Below, piece by piece: positions 10,101 through 17,176 of a stretch of DNA of 48,194 bases. Within the stretch, counting starts at the first letter, position 1, and each line of letters opens with the position of its first letter. The notes under the pieces are model-generated. The model searched no databases. It was not told where the DNA came from and worked only from the letters and a program-made list of their open reading frames with translations. This DNA is from CAZUMW01 sp964621615 (GTDB lineage Bacteria > Desulfobacterota > WTBG01 > CAIYCZ01 > CAIRTM01): assembly GCA_964621615.1 (NCBI GenBank), contig CAZUMW010000036.1:1-48194 (forward strand), in the 5' to 3' direction. The translations under genes and the position numbers were made by a program.

Positions 10101-11227
10101 CATCGCCCCTGTCTGTTTCAGTGCCGCTTACCTCAAGCATAATCATTATGGCCAACTTTGTGCACACCGTGGCCGGCAACGTCGATGCCGACGGCGATTT
10201 CATTCCCGACAGCTGGGAGCTTCTGTACGGGCTCGATCCCGCAACCGCCGGAGGGGATGACGGTATCGACGGGGACAAGGACGGCGACGGCTATTCCAAC
10301 TACGACGAATTTCTGTTCGGCACCAACCCGTCAAACCGCGAGGACTATCCCGACAAACCGGAGCAGGCGGATCCCTCGACACCAGCAGGCGGCGGCAGCA
10401 GCGGAGGAGGCGGCGGCTCCGGCCCTGACACCGGTGCTGGAGAAACAACAACCACGACGACTGCTCCTGCCGACGACGGGGCGCAGCCGGGGGGCGGTGG
10501 CGGCGGAACCCCATCCACCACCACAAGCGTTCCGGTGCAGCCTGCACCCGGGCTTTCGATTGTATCCGAGCCGGAAATGATTGCCTACGTCGGCTCCCCG
10601 TATCGCTACGACATCGTAACGGAACCTGCGCCCGATGATGGATACGCCCTTCAGTTTTTTCTCGAGAAGAGCCCTGAAGGCATGGTTATCGACAACGAAA
10701 CGGGCCGGATCGTCTGGACACCGGCGCTGCGCCAGCTGGGCACGCACGGGGTCGCTGTGGCAGCCCGCGATGCGGACGATATCTTTGACGACGCCCTGCA
10801 GGAATTTGAAATTCGGGTCAAGCCGGCGCGGATCTGCCCGCTGAGCGTCACGCTTTCCAGCCGCCCCCGTACGCTTGAGGTGCTGCGGTTGTTCCGTGAT
10901 AAGCGCCTTGCCCGCACGCATGTGGGCCTGTCGCTCATCTATCTCTACAACCGGCACGCAGATGAGCTGTCCCGGATTCTGACCGCACGCCCTGCGCTGG
11001 TGCATGATCTGTGTGTGGTCCTGGATGAGGTGGTTCCGGCAGTTGAAGCCGCGCTGATTACGGACAGCAGCCTGTCTGTTTCTGATAAGCAGTTTCAGCG
11101 CTGCATTGCGCTGCTCGAGGATGTGGCCGACAGAGGCTCTCCCGAACTGCGCAGGACGGTTTCGACTATTCTGATGCATCTCGATAACGGTACCATCGGA
11201 GACGCCATTGACCTGATGATCGAGTAA
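4151..11227 (+). CDS. Giant secreted beta-helix / coiled-coil surface protein, riboswitch controlled
   Basis: A protein of 2358 residues. ATG 4151 follows AGAGGAGGG and gives a clean signal peptide (about 1-30). Residues about 30-640 hold right-handed beta-helix repeats (INCTV / GGGI type) with two choice-of-anchor-Q-like motifs (ADPLFADAG...SPCIDRGS near 340; NPLFVDAA...SPCIDAGH near 610). Residues about 640-1250 include Gly-rich loops (GGAGQGAGEGKNGG; GRPGTGGRGGD). Residues 1300-1670 are long coiled-coil helices around a hydrophobic stretch (about 1381-1422, VGISLSGVKMGLGIFAGML). Near 2010-2062 lies an Asp-rich calcium-type repeat (DADGDFIPDSWE, DGDKDGDGYSNYDEF). A Gly/Thr linker (2077-2132), a cadherin-like Ig domain (2136-2225) and a C-terminal helical region resembling a degraded CFI-box end follow. 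Function unknown; adhesin, matrix protein or toxin-like roles are possible. An upstream riboswitch implies second-messenger control. Confidence 0.9.
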   Translation: MFKTVFHKACLFLCAAAACVCISSAPVSAAIIHVDDSAAGTPAGASWHDAFTDLQDALAAAGPGDEIWVAAGTYRPGSDTADSFRLRSGVAIYGGFGGTETLRSQRDTALNETYLSGYLVGTTRCQRVVEAFGCDATAVLDGCIITTGYSGIYISDASPVISNCSIRSHYSQGVYCDGSSAPLIADCVVEKINYGSGIMCNGDSAPHITGCVIRENSRGIECADTAAPLIAGCTISSNFNIYGSGMYGVGSFETAAPLIVNSIIAGNNNNLECAGSSSLSVVNCTVIESMSYGLSGSGTAQASITSSIIWNNTRGAVNGSCSVSITYSAVSGGYPGSGNIVADPLFADAGAENYRLQPDSPCIDRGSPDPVPLPLDRDGNSRVVNGRVDMGAYEHRTFSVPDGYATIQQAIDAAPAGTVITVADGIHAGPVHVTGKPLTLMSSNGPAGCIIDAGGAGPAVTLDNATDVVFEGFTVTGGSAAAGGGILCRGGAPALARCIVSGNEALSGEGGGIACLGASPKITNCLIVNNAAGGSGGGIACTLSSSALISNCTLAGNTAESGGGIAGDNSSAADIINTIIWDNLPDGIDAAADVSFSAVQEGFEGDGNLDGNPLFVDAAAGDYRLAHLSPCIDAGHNTENLSDFDLAGNDRIISTTVDMGTYEDSYGNVPVYPVGTVPDMMVHPGELLRFAISGDETPDGSDAAGRFSYRVVSGTPCGTITFDNDTGLFEYFQPAANTMECARPFIIAFFWTAPDGAVHQQQIIFETAQALPDEQVVISEGSVLEMPGESAKPYTSIISSVNDPELFNWIERETYNYSIAGKTLTVEDGCINGLETCFQDLPDIRRMEIYAETLIIRGEWRLPQTDVTIHAGRLRFENSGRISTTPHPPVMEKAANGWIECRAVDNQTRVFDEAECMEYYNTVDTIAEYRGMLSDVGAGGMNYIHHYGDGLDGMPAGSMSVYIDEFDPGDSDRPFVLTGGAGQGAGEGKNGGPGLRVPLPEAGEELTGAFPIHAEVHAVFGCGQCYNGTSPMWHTYPNNTIYARHGWRENSYWCGTIEEGFIDNPVYAGVTYDDFVAYDRQHLFDGKHAVRPGRPGTGGRGGDFMSNRDLLSFITTMGGQSGAMAAHTAHGGQAGVEDVNVPYYAAIQERYDSCYITDWAYTFYNGTDCPPLAPDSPYGAAGDYSVASGDSVMLHPIFLRMVLLHARDTYINGHLDETTALLGEYPDLISRAIEADNESALVPELQQIRNEMLAILHRIDSHLDYFGNPAGWVPMLSFEANKAIFEKEIDHALRVFYVTRWLGENNKNAQDSITALERAREKLGEEIEKLKSDYYKALSRLPYLEAQSRMVSGGIDTLQAQLITLEQHYLEEIERQEQIKQVVGISLSGVKMGLGIFAGMLQMIPVGQPALGAVGLGLNTLGTIDIEKPLADLIAGDTGDTRKDFCDVFLGVDFGPAAQEITQVIGEKDKPTNIIINGVTPTQNPVIHSIDPALFSGAGRIGALADEAPSGGTAISPRKAAQGIVTGGATSMTAAVQGIAGLIKRTEIPAGQIAEQLQQARDADPRFGEMADQIEQLLSRKQQLVRQMSDTLQKISSLPNKIAGTCLAVDSINADIGDTAKKVLAGSTVAYLKEMEQQAAHRLLKYHYYMAKAYEYRMVRPYEGILDLKKLVDECNLLIENDNGTLDDERAYQHLKVFYDEQLSSVAQNILDEYNANPSDICAGDVPFRLTAEDIARLNDGDSVTINLVEMGLTQPFEENVRIVDITVSEVNGKHPAEWLQTARMSASQHIIFSYFDIIMEYSGLSKIRKDGQTYLFRHYSPNSLYRISWGARNSDGQSFISTFRPSAASQSMLKSLIDITDDEMLIYSRPAAWADIVITKNDNPMNDVEMPLESLAFEITYDFSRKLDLSELYVMVSEPGMEPYFMVDTADVNDRQDCRGPFRRIYHYGTTVTVTAPQEHAGWAFTGWTDQRGGALPAAFQTASPLSVSVPLTSSIIIMANFVHTVAGNVDADGDFIPDSWELLYGLDPATAGGDDGIDGDKDGDGYSNYDEFLFGTNPSNREDYPDKPEQADPSTPAGGGSSGGGGGSGPDTGAGETTTTTTAPADDGAQPGGGGGGTPSTTTSVPVQPAPGLSIVSEPEMIAYVGSPYRYDIVTEPAPDDGYALQFFLEKSPEGMVIDNETGRIVWTPALRQLGTHGVAVAARDADDIFDDALQEFEIRVKPARICPLSVTLSSRPRTLEVLRLFRDKRLARTHVGLSLIYLYNRHADELSRILTARPALVHDLCVVLDEVVPAVEAALITDSSLSVSDKQFQRCIALLEDVADRGSPELRRTVSTILMHLDNGTIGDAIDLMIE

Positions 11228-11452
11228 TTAACCAGGGGGGGGGCATCCAGTGCCGGATTTTTTGCTACATTTTTGTAACTTTAAATTTTTGGATTACAAT
11301 AATGTCGATGTGGTGTTTGGTGAGACACAACAGATGAATACAGAAAAGTCGGCATGTCCTTTTATTGATTGTCCCATTACGGGAGGAGCGACGTTTTTGA
11401 AACGGCCGGGAAACAGGGGCAGAATTCTTTGTGTTTATTGATTTGCCGGAAC

Positions 11453-11471
11453 CCGTGCGCTTTGCGCACGG
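11453..11471 (+). other. Perfect hairpin in the 11.2-11.6 kb gap
   Basis: CCGTGCGC, loop TTT, GCGCACGG. The 407-bp gap between the giant gene and the repeat protein holds no convincing gene. The bases CGGAAAGTCAC at the 3' side of this hairpin are identical to 11 bases of the GEMM-I aptamer upstream, but the neighbouring aptamer elements are absent. No U-tract follows, so it is not an ordinary terminator. Confidence 0.4.
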
Positions 11472-11634
11472 AAAGTCACTACTGTGGGGTTGATAAAATC
11501 ATGTAAAGCTTACCATCTGTTAGAGGCTCCTGCAGGATAGTGAAAAAAAATATCATACAGGAGGAACGGGCAGATCGAACATAGAGCGGGGATTGACCCA
11601 TTGCGGCATTCGTGCCGGCCAGTGCGGGACAATG

Positions 11635-11967
11635 TTATTCACTTTCACCGCTGCCGACATATGTACCGTCGGGGGCTAAACGGGGCTCACCTCCGACATA
11701 TGTTCCGTCAGGCGCTAAGTGCGGCTCGCCTTCCACATATGATCCGTCAGGGGCTAATCGGGGCCTGCCTCCCACATAAGACCCGTCCGGCGCCAGTTGT
11801 GGTTCGCCGCCAACATAAGACCCGTCCGGCGCCAGATGCGGCTCTCCACCGACATAGGTGCCGTCGGGCGCTAACTGAACACAGTCTCCTGCATACGCAG
11901 GAGATGAAGAGGCAAGTAATACGCACCCCAGTGATACCACTAAACAACAGAAAATGTAATCTTTCAT
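11635..11967 (-). CDS. Secreted protein made of six 13-residue LAPDG-YVGG repeats
   Basis: A 110-residue protein with a signal peptide ending in SPAYA, near residue 26. The mature part is almost only tandem repeats of the form L-A-P-D-G-(S/T)-Y-V-G-G-x-P-x, six copies from residue 32 to the end; one copy has VEGEP. The mature chain has a single Cys (C29), just before the repeats. AAGGAT lies upstream of the ATG. It is transcribed against the giant gene and towards it. I recognise no enzyme signature; extracellular binding or structural use is a guess. Conservation of the repeat at protein level, together with a proper signal peptide, argues that it is a real gene. Confidence 0.75.
   Translation of the reverse strand: MKDYIFCCLVVSLGCVLLASSSPAYAGDCVQLAPDGTYVGGEPHLAPDGSYVGGEPQLAPDGSYVGGRPRLAPDGSYVEGEPHLAPDGTYVGGEPRLAPDGTYVGSGESE
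11640..11874 (-). repeat. Six tandem 39-bp coding repeats
   Basis: Six in-phase 39-bp units encoding the LAPDG-YVGG repeats. On the plus strand each unit shows a form of CCGTC(A/C/G)G(G/C)(G/C)GC. Units differ mainly at third positions, which suggests selection on the protein. Confidence 0.8.
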
Positions 11968-12353
11968 AGGGCAATCCTTCCGTTGAATATATTTAAGCGA
12001 AAAGTGAAATTATAACCGGCCGCCCCTGGCTTTTCGTTCATGTACTGCTCTGTATACCCCGGAGCGTCCGGAGCGATGGCGCCGCCGGTATGACGGGAAA
12101 AATTTTTCATTGTATAGCTCTTTATCACATACTGTAGCATATGGTTGTGACAGATGAGGTCACATGGTACATATTTTTTAAAAAAAATGGTTAAAAATAA
12201 GGCATGCAGCTGAAAAATTTGAGGTTTAATTTGAGCTTGCCCGCGGGCGGGTTTCGGGGTACTATCCAAATCTATGCGGTAATAACGGTCTGCATAATCT
12301 GCCGGCCGGTTATGAAATTATTATTTTTGTTTACGCAACCGGGAGGGAACGAC

Positions 12354-12782
12354 ATGAATATCCGCCGCGTACTTTCAGCAATCCCTGCAGCAAGACTTGT
12401 TATATGCCTGCCGCTGCTGGCGCTTTGTGCAGCCGGCTGCACACAGCGAATCGGTGACTTCTCCATTATTTCAACCGGCACCCCGCAGTATGACACCATT
12501 AAAGACAGCCCCCCGACAATATCGTCCGAGGGTGCGGACGGCCGTCTGTGGTTTTTGTTTCTGCCGCTGAACAGCGGGCCGACGCTGCAGGAGGCTGTTG
12601 ACCGCTGCATCGACAATGCCGGCGGCGGAGACTTTATCGAACGCGCCAGAATCTATTCCACAGGCTGGTCGCTGATTGTCTTCAGCTACGGAAGCTACAG
12701 CGTTATCGGCGATGTGGGCGATTCAAAAAAGGGCAGCGCAAGAGGCGCGGCGCCCGCCTCTACAAATATAACCATCAACTGA
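12354..12782 (+). CDS. Small lipoprotein of unknown function
   Basis: A 142-residue predicted lipoprotein. The signal peptide ends in a lipobox (LCAAGC), and GGGAGGG lies upstream of ATG 12354. An in-frame extension to 12204 exists but would put 50 extra residues before the signal peptide, so it is rejected. The mature domain contains LWFLFLPLNSGPTLQEAVDRCIDNAGGGDFI and ends in YGSYSVIGDVGDS. This pattern (a family of small lipoproteins with EA-DRA-...GG-D-L/I...Y-V-GDV) is familiar from many proteobacteria but I cannot name its function. The last 15 residues are Ser/Ala-rich and probably disordered. Confidence 0.8.
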   Translation: MNIRRVLSAIPAARLVICLPLLALCAAGCTQRIGDFSIISTGTPQYDTIKDSPPTISSEGADGRLWFLFLPLNSGPTLQEAVDRCIDNAGGGDFIERARIYSTGWSLIVFSYGSYSVIGDVGDSKKGSARGAAPASTNITIN

Positions 12783-13033
12783 CGCACAGCGCTTCCGGCG
12801 GCAGAATGGGGGATCGGTTCACGGGAATCAGAAAAATCCTCCGAAACCTTTTCGAAGGCGGCCGCTGCCTGCCTGCAGCTTGTTTGAACGTGCGCCGCCC
12901 GGAAATGCCGGCAGTATCCTGCTTTGTGTTTTTTCGTGGTGACCATTTGTGATTTCCCGAATCGGGGTTATAATTACAGCAGGAAATGAGAGTGTTCGAT
13001 GCAGCGGCATAAACACACTGAACGGGGAAATTC

Positions 13034-13123
13034 ATGAAGTCACTGCTTTTAATCGTCGGCATTATTGCTGCATGGTTTCTGCTTCAGGCCTATATACTGC
13101 CTAAAATGGGCGTCAAGACCTGA
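13034..13123 (+). CDS. 29-residue single-span membrane protein
   Basis: A very short reading frame, MKSLLLIVGIIAAWF through LLQAYILPKMGVKT. GGGGA lies seven bases before the ATG. Residues 3-21 form one hydrophobic span, followed by the motif YILPKMGV and a positively charged end. It stands alone in the 440-bp gap between a lipoprotein gene and a convergent transglycosylase gene. Very short membrane proteins of this form (hydrophobic span then N/Y-ILPK-GV) seem familiar from related bacteria, but I cannot give a function. The evidence is start site, composition and the absence of competing frames. Confidence 0.6.
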   Translation: MKSLLLIVGIIAAWFLLQAYILPKMGVKT

Positions 13124-13223
13124 CTGGTGCCCGGAAACCGCCAGGCGGCGGGCCAGCAGCAGACGGATCCCGGGAAAAAGGAGCCGCCGTGTACGATTCG
13201 ATAGGAGCGGAAGTGCCTGATTC

Positions 13224-14723
13224 TCAGGTCGCTCCGGCCGGTGCGGCGTTATGCAGGAAGCACCGGTACGGGGCGTGCGGAAAACAGGTGTCCGCTGCGG
13301 TGCGCTCATCACTCGTCAGCGTCTGGTAGAGGACATAGTACTTGTTGATGTTGCTCACGTATCGCACTGTTTCCTGACCGATAATGCGAAGCGCCCCAAG
13401 CTCTACATTTCTGAACCATTTATTCCTGTCAAGCCCCATTTTTTCAGCCATGTTCCGCGCCCTGCGTATCTTTGCCGGACCTGCGTTGTATGCCGCCAGG
13501 CTCATGCGTACCTGATCGCGAGGGCGCATGCTGTCTGAGCTGAAGTACCGGTTCCGGAGAAAGGCAAGATATTTCACTCCGGCGTGAATATTGTTTTCCA
13601 GCGTGTGTACGTTTTTTATGCCGATGTTTTTGTCTTTTGCAGTAGACGGCAGTATTTGCATGATGCCCACCGCACCTGCGCCGCTTTTTTTGCTGTGATC
13701 GAGGCCCGACTCCTGAAAGGCCATGGCGAGGATCAGCAGCCAGTCGAAGCCGTATCGGGCCGCGTATTTTTTAATGATTTGTCTGGTGTGCTCGATGTTT
13801 TCCCACTGCTCTATTGCGATCGGGTTTTTCAGCTTTTCCGCATCCTTGTAATACCGGTTGAAATAAATGTTTCCCAGCAGGGTTCCTTTTTTATGGGTTT
13901 TCAGGAACGTGTTGATGCTGGACAGCAGCTTCGGGTTGTTTTTACGGACCGCCCAGCCGATTTTTGAGCCGGTTCGCAGGGCGGCGCTTTCATGAACTTC
14001 GATGTTTTTCAGCACCGTCGCCCATGCCCGCGCAATGTGGCTGTCGGCAACGGTTATGCCGATGGTTTCGCTGTTGACCATCTCAAGGATACTTTCCGTT
14101 TCAAGCTCCTCGCTGAGGAACCGGATGCGGACCGGCGCTTTGTCGCTGCTGCGAAGCCGGCCGTTCAGGTTTTCTAAGCTGGTATAGTAGCTGCTGCTTT
14201 TTCGCACATACACTGTTTTGCCGCTTAAATCTTCAGCGCTTTCAGGGGCAAAGCCCCCTTTGGGAGTAACAGCAAGCTCGCTGATCCCTGTCAGATAGGG
14301 ACGGCTGAAGGCCGCGCGCTGACTGCGCCTGTCCGTTATGGTCAGGCCGGCGGCAGCAATGTCTCCGTATCCTCTGATGAGCTTGGGGATCAGCTCGTCA
14401 CGGTCTACGGGTATAAATTCAAAGACAATATTCAATTTGTTTTTGCCTACCTGTTTGTTCAGGTATTTCTTGTAGCCGTTCAGCAGTGAGTATTCATATC
14501 CGACAAGATGCCCCTCATGAATATAAAAATTTGTCCTGTTAACCGTGGTCAGGACGCGGATATATTTTTTCTTCAGCAGGCCGGGCAGGTCGTCGGTATA
14601 GCGCTTATCCATATGCGCATCGAGGGGAAGCGCTCCGGTTGTCGCGTCATCGGCACTGCAGCGCCAGGCCGGCATTACCAGAACACATAACAGGATAATA
14701 CGGATACAGGTGTGCAGGTGCAT
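13224..14723 (-). CDS. mltF: Membrane-bound lytic murein transglycosylase F-like protein
   Basis: A periplasmic peptidoglycan lytic enzyme, 499 residues. The N-terminus is a hydrophobic signal sequence (IRIILLCVLVMPAW). Residues about 40-310 form a family 3 solute-binding-like domain (DIAAAGLTITDRRSQRAAFSRPY; GKTVYVRKSSSYY). Residues about 330-480 form a transglycosylase (SLT) domain with the catalytic Glu in FQESGLD, then GAVGIMQILPSTA and SLAAYNAGPAKI. This is the MltF order of domains. AGGGGGC precedes the ATG at 14723; a longer frame to 14822 adds residues before the signal peptide. The usual role is cleavage of glycan strands in wall turnover. The C-terminal tail (about 30 residues with several Cys) is extra. 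Confidence 0.88.
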   Translation of the reverse strand: MHLHTCIRIILLCVLVMPAWRCSADDATTGALPLDAHMDKRYTDDLPGLLKKKYIRVLTTVNRTNFYIHEGHLVGYEYSLLNGYKKYLNKQVGKNKLNIVFEFIPVDRDELIPKLIRGYGDIAAAGLTITDRRSQRAAFSRPYLTGISELAVTPKGGFAPESAEDLSGKTVYVRKSSSYYTSLENLNGRLRSSDKAPVRIRFLSEELETESILEMVNSETIGITVADSHIARAWATVLKNIEVHESAALRTGSKIGWAVRKNNPKLLSSINTFLKTHKKGTLLGNIYFNRYYKDAEKLKNPIAIEQWENIEHTRQIIKKYAARYGFDWLLILAMAFQESGLDHSKKSGAGAVGIMQILPSTAKDKNIGIKNVHTLENNIHAGVKYLAFLRNRYFSSDSMRPRDQVRMSLAAYNAGPAKIRRARNMAEKMGLDRNKWFRNVELGALRIIGQETVRYVSNINKYYVLYQTLTSDERTAADTCFPHAPYRCFLHNAAPAGAT

Positions 14724-14971
14724 AATGAGCCCCCTGTTTTTTCGTTGGCAGATCGGTTTTGCTGTGAATTCAGCTATTACACAGTAGTACCGTGAGTCGG
14801 CGGCTGTTGTCAAGGTGGTCAACGAGGGAGGCGGGCGCGCATCGGGCGTATCGGCGATTCAGAGTGCCGGATTGTAACGGTGCCGGAAAACGTCCGGGTT
14901 GCTTTCTGCGGGCATGCCGGCAAAGAGGAAAAGCCGGTAAAGAAACGGATTGCGCCTCGGCATTTCTTGGG

Positions 14972-15000
14972 TTGACGTTCAGGCAGGTATTATTTATACT
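14972..15000 (+). promoter_or_regulatory. Sigma70-type promoter of the cytochrome-porin pair
   Basis: TTGACG, 17-base spacer, TATACT. It starts the rightward transcript into the cytochrome gene and lies in the 304-bp region shared with the divergent mltF gene. Apart from this promoter I see nothing certain in that region; a TTGACA on the other strand (about 14813 to 14808) may serve mltF. Confidence 0.65.
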
Positions 15001-15027
15001 GGCTGCAACTCTTTGCAGAGATCCTGT

Positions 15028-15450
15028 ATGATACATTTCCTGTCCAACATAACCGGGCTGCCTGAGCAATCGGTTCCGGCCCGGTTTCCCGTGTCAGCCA
15101 TGCTTTGCTGCTGCCGCATTATGGTTGCTGCAGCCTTTCTTTTTCATGCCGGCCCCTTTCCCGCCGCCGCCCAGGGCCCCACCGGCCGAGAGCTCTGTAT
15201 CGAAAAATGCGGATCATGTCACCGCAAAGGCGGAGAAGCCCGGGTTTTTGCCCCGACCAAGTATGCAGCCTACCAGTGGAAGCGGTTTTTTGAAAGAAAG
15301 CTTCATAACCGCCGCGAGGATATCTCCCATCTGTTCACACCGCAGGAGCTCAATGCCATAAAGCAGTATCTTGTCAAACACGCTGCCGATTCCGAACAGC
15401 CTGATGTGTTCGGCCTGCGGCTGCAGTCGAAACGGAGGACCGGCGAATGA
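15028..15450 (+). CDS. Small secreted monoheme c-type cytochrome
   Basis: A 140-residue protein with one heme-binding motif, CGSCH (about residues 61-65), after a signal peptide ending in FPAAAQG. No second CXXCH and no obvious Met axial ligand is visible; a His near the C-terminus (VKHAAD) could serve. ATG 15028 is used because it lies just after the likely transcription start, but an ATG at 15100 gives a more normal signal peptide and is a real alternative. The stop overlaps the porin start (ATGA at 15447-15450), so the two are translationally coupled. It likely carries electrons in the periplasm in partnership with the outer-membrane porin. Confidence 0.82.
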   Translation: MIHFLSNITGLPEQSVPARFPVSAMLCCCRIMVAAAFLFHAGPFPAAAQGPTGRELCIEKCGSCHRKGGEARVFAPTKYAAYQWKRFFERKLHNRREDISHLFTPQELNAIKQYLVKHAADSEQPDVFGLRLQSKRRTGE

Positions 15451-17102
15451 GCGCACACGTTCGATTATCCCGGGCTCTGGTCTGGTTGTGTGCTGCCGCG
15501 GCCGCCATGGCCATGGCGGCGAACCGCACCGGCGCCGAAGAATATGTCAAAAAAAAGGATATGCAGCGTATTATGCAGCGCCTGGAGGAGCTTGCAGAAC
15601 GCAACCGCTCCCTGGAGAGCACAAACGCCGAGCTGCGCAAAAAGAATGAGGAATTTTCGCGGCGGATTAAAGCGCTCGAGCAGCAGGTGCTGCAGCCCGC
15701 CGGCCCTGCAGATGCCGAAGAGCTGAAAACGCGGATTCGCGCCCTCGAGAAGCAGATAGAGGCAGGGCCGGGCGCACCGGGAAAAGAATTTGACAATCTG
15801 AAGGAGGATGTCGCCGACCTGTCCGAAATCGTCCAGGTTGTTGAAAAGAAATCCTTTATGGACCGGATGCAGATAAGCGGGGAGCTCAGAACGCGATTTG
15901 ACTGGTTTGACTTTAAAGAGAACGCCCCGAAGGGGTTCGGCCGGCGGCGGAGCCGTCATCATCATGAAGAGGAGGTGCACGGGCTGGCGAGCAATCGCTT
16001 CCGGCTGAACCTGGTTACCCAGCTTACCGACAACCTCAGGTTCCAGGGTCGGCTGGTCATGTTCAAAAACTGGAACGACGACGATACGCCCGAGTTTCCG
16101 GCAACGAACCTGTTCAACTACAGCAGGACGCCGACGGATAACGAGCTCAAGGTTGAGCGCGCCTATGTTGATTATTACTTCAGCCTTCTGGACAGCCTGC
16201 CCATGGCGTTCAGCTTCGGGCGCCTGACGTTTTCCGACAGCCTTCCCACAGACCTGCGCGAGGACACGCCGCGCAAGTCCGCCTATCCGGGCCTGGCCTA
16301 TGACGGCGAGGGCGACGGGATAGCTCTTACGGTCGGCCTGGAGGAGCTGGTGCCCCTTCCCGCCGCGGCGCTCCGGCTTGTCTATCTGCGCAAGCTTGCA
16401 GACAACGATGCACAGCTTTACCGCGACAACAGCCTGGGGCTCGAGGACGTGAATTTTTTTATTGCGCAGTTTGAAACCGGCCTGCCCGGTGCGCTGCGCA
16501 ATTCGCTTTTCATCGCAAATTTCATCTACATGCCCGATATTCCCAGCCCGAACCTCACCAGCCGCGGCCTTGTGCCGGTTCGCCTGCCCGACAGCCTGGG
16601 CGACATGTGGAAGCTGACTTTTTTCTTTGAAAGCAAGCGCTTTCTGGGTTCGTGGGTGGACTGGTTTGCCGGGATCAGCTTTCTCGAGTCAAACGCAAAC
16701 GGCAATGTCACCGTGTACCGGCTGGGGCCGGTGCCCGCCTTTGTGGGGCTTTTCAACGACAGGGGCCGGTCCGACCGCAGCGCCTGGGCCTATCACGTCG
16801 GCGGGCGCATTACCGTGCCGTGGGATCTGCTGAATTACCCCAAGCTTGGCATCGAGTTCAACTATGGCTCGCGCTACTGGTGGGGGATCAATGCCGGAAG
16901 CGAGGACCCGCTGCACAAGCTGGATGTCAAGGGCCAGGTGTGGGATTTTTACTATCTGCAGCCGATCTCGGAGCATTTCACCCTGCGCCTGGGCTATACG
17001 CGGGTTGACAGCGATTACGGCGGGTTCTGGATGTTCGGCACGCCGGACAGCGTTGACCAGGATATTACCAACACCTATCTGCTGTTTGATGCAAAATTTT
17101 AA
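15447..17102 (+). CDS. DUF3373-type outer-membrane porin
   Basis: A 551-residue outer-membrane beta-barrel. The order is: signal peptide (ALVWLCAAAAAMAMA); a coiled coil of about 75 residues (LEELAERNRSLESTNAELRKK, then further heptads); a short His-rich loop (RRRSRHHHEEE); and a barrel with alternating strands ending in the aromatic terminus TYLLFDAKF. The segment GRLTFSDSLPTDLREDTPRKS matches my memory of DUF3373 porins. Proteins of this family are often found beside c-type cytochromes, as here. A role in moving electrons, metal ions or solutes through the outer membrane is inferred from this pairing. Its ATG overlaps the cytochrome stop. Confidence 0.85.
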   Translation: MSAHVRLSRALVWLCAAAAAMAMAANRTGAEEYVKKKDMQRIMQRLEELAERNRSLESTNAELRKKNEEFSRRIKALEQQVLQPAGPADAEELKTRIRALEKQIEAGPGAPGKEFDNLKEDVADLSEIVQVVEKKSFMDRMQISGELRTRFDWFDFKENAPKGFGRRRSRHHHEEEVHGLASNRFRLNLVTQLTDNLRFQGRLVMFKNWNDDDTPEFPATNLFNYSRTPTDNELKVERAYVDYYFSLLDSLPMAFSFGRLTFSDSLPTDLREDTPRKSAYPGLAYDGEGDGIALTVGLEELVPLPAAALRLVYLRKLADNDAQLYRDNSLGLEDVNFFIAQFETGLPGALRNSLFIANFIYMPDIPSPNLTSRGLVPVRLPDSLGDMWKLTFFFESKRFLGSWVDWFAGISFLESNANGNVTVYRLGPVPAFVGLFNDRGRSDRSAWAYHVGGRITVPWDLLNYPKLGIEFNYGSRYWWGINAGSEDPLHKLDVKGQVWDFYYLQPISEHFTLRLGYTRVDSDYGGFWMFGTPDSVDQDITNTYLLFDAKF

Positions 17103-17176
17103 TCGGCAGCAGCTGCGAGCGGCTTATAGCTATCCGGGGTGCGTGCGGCAATTGGTGAAGATGTTTTTGTTCAGCT

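Noticed and set aside
11250..11441. A 63-codon frame after the giant gene
   Set aside because: No ribosome site and the composition looks non-coding.
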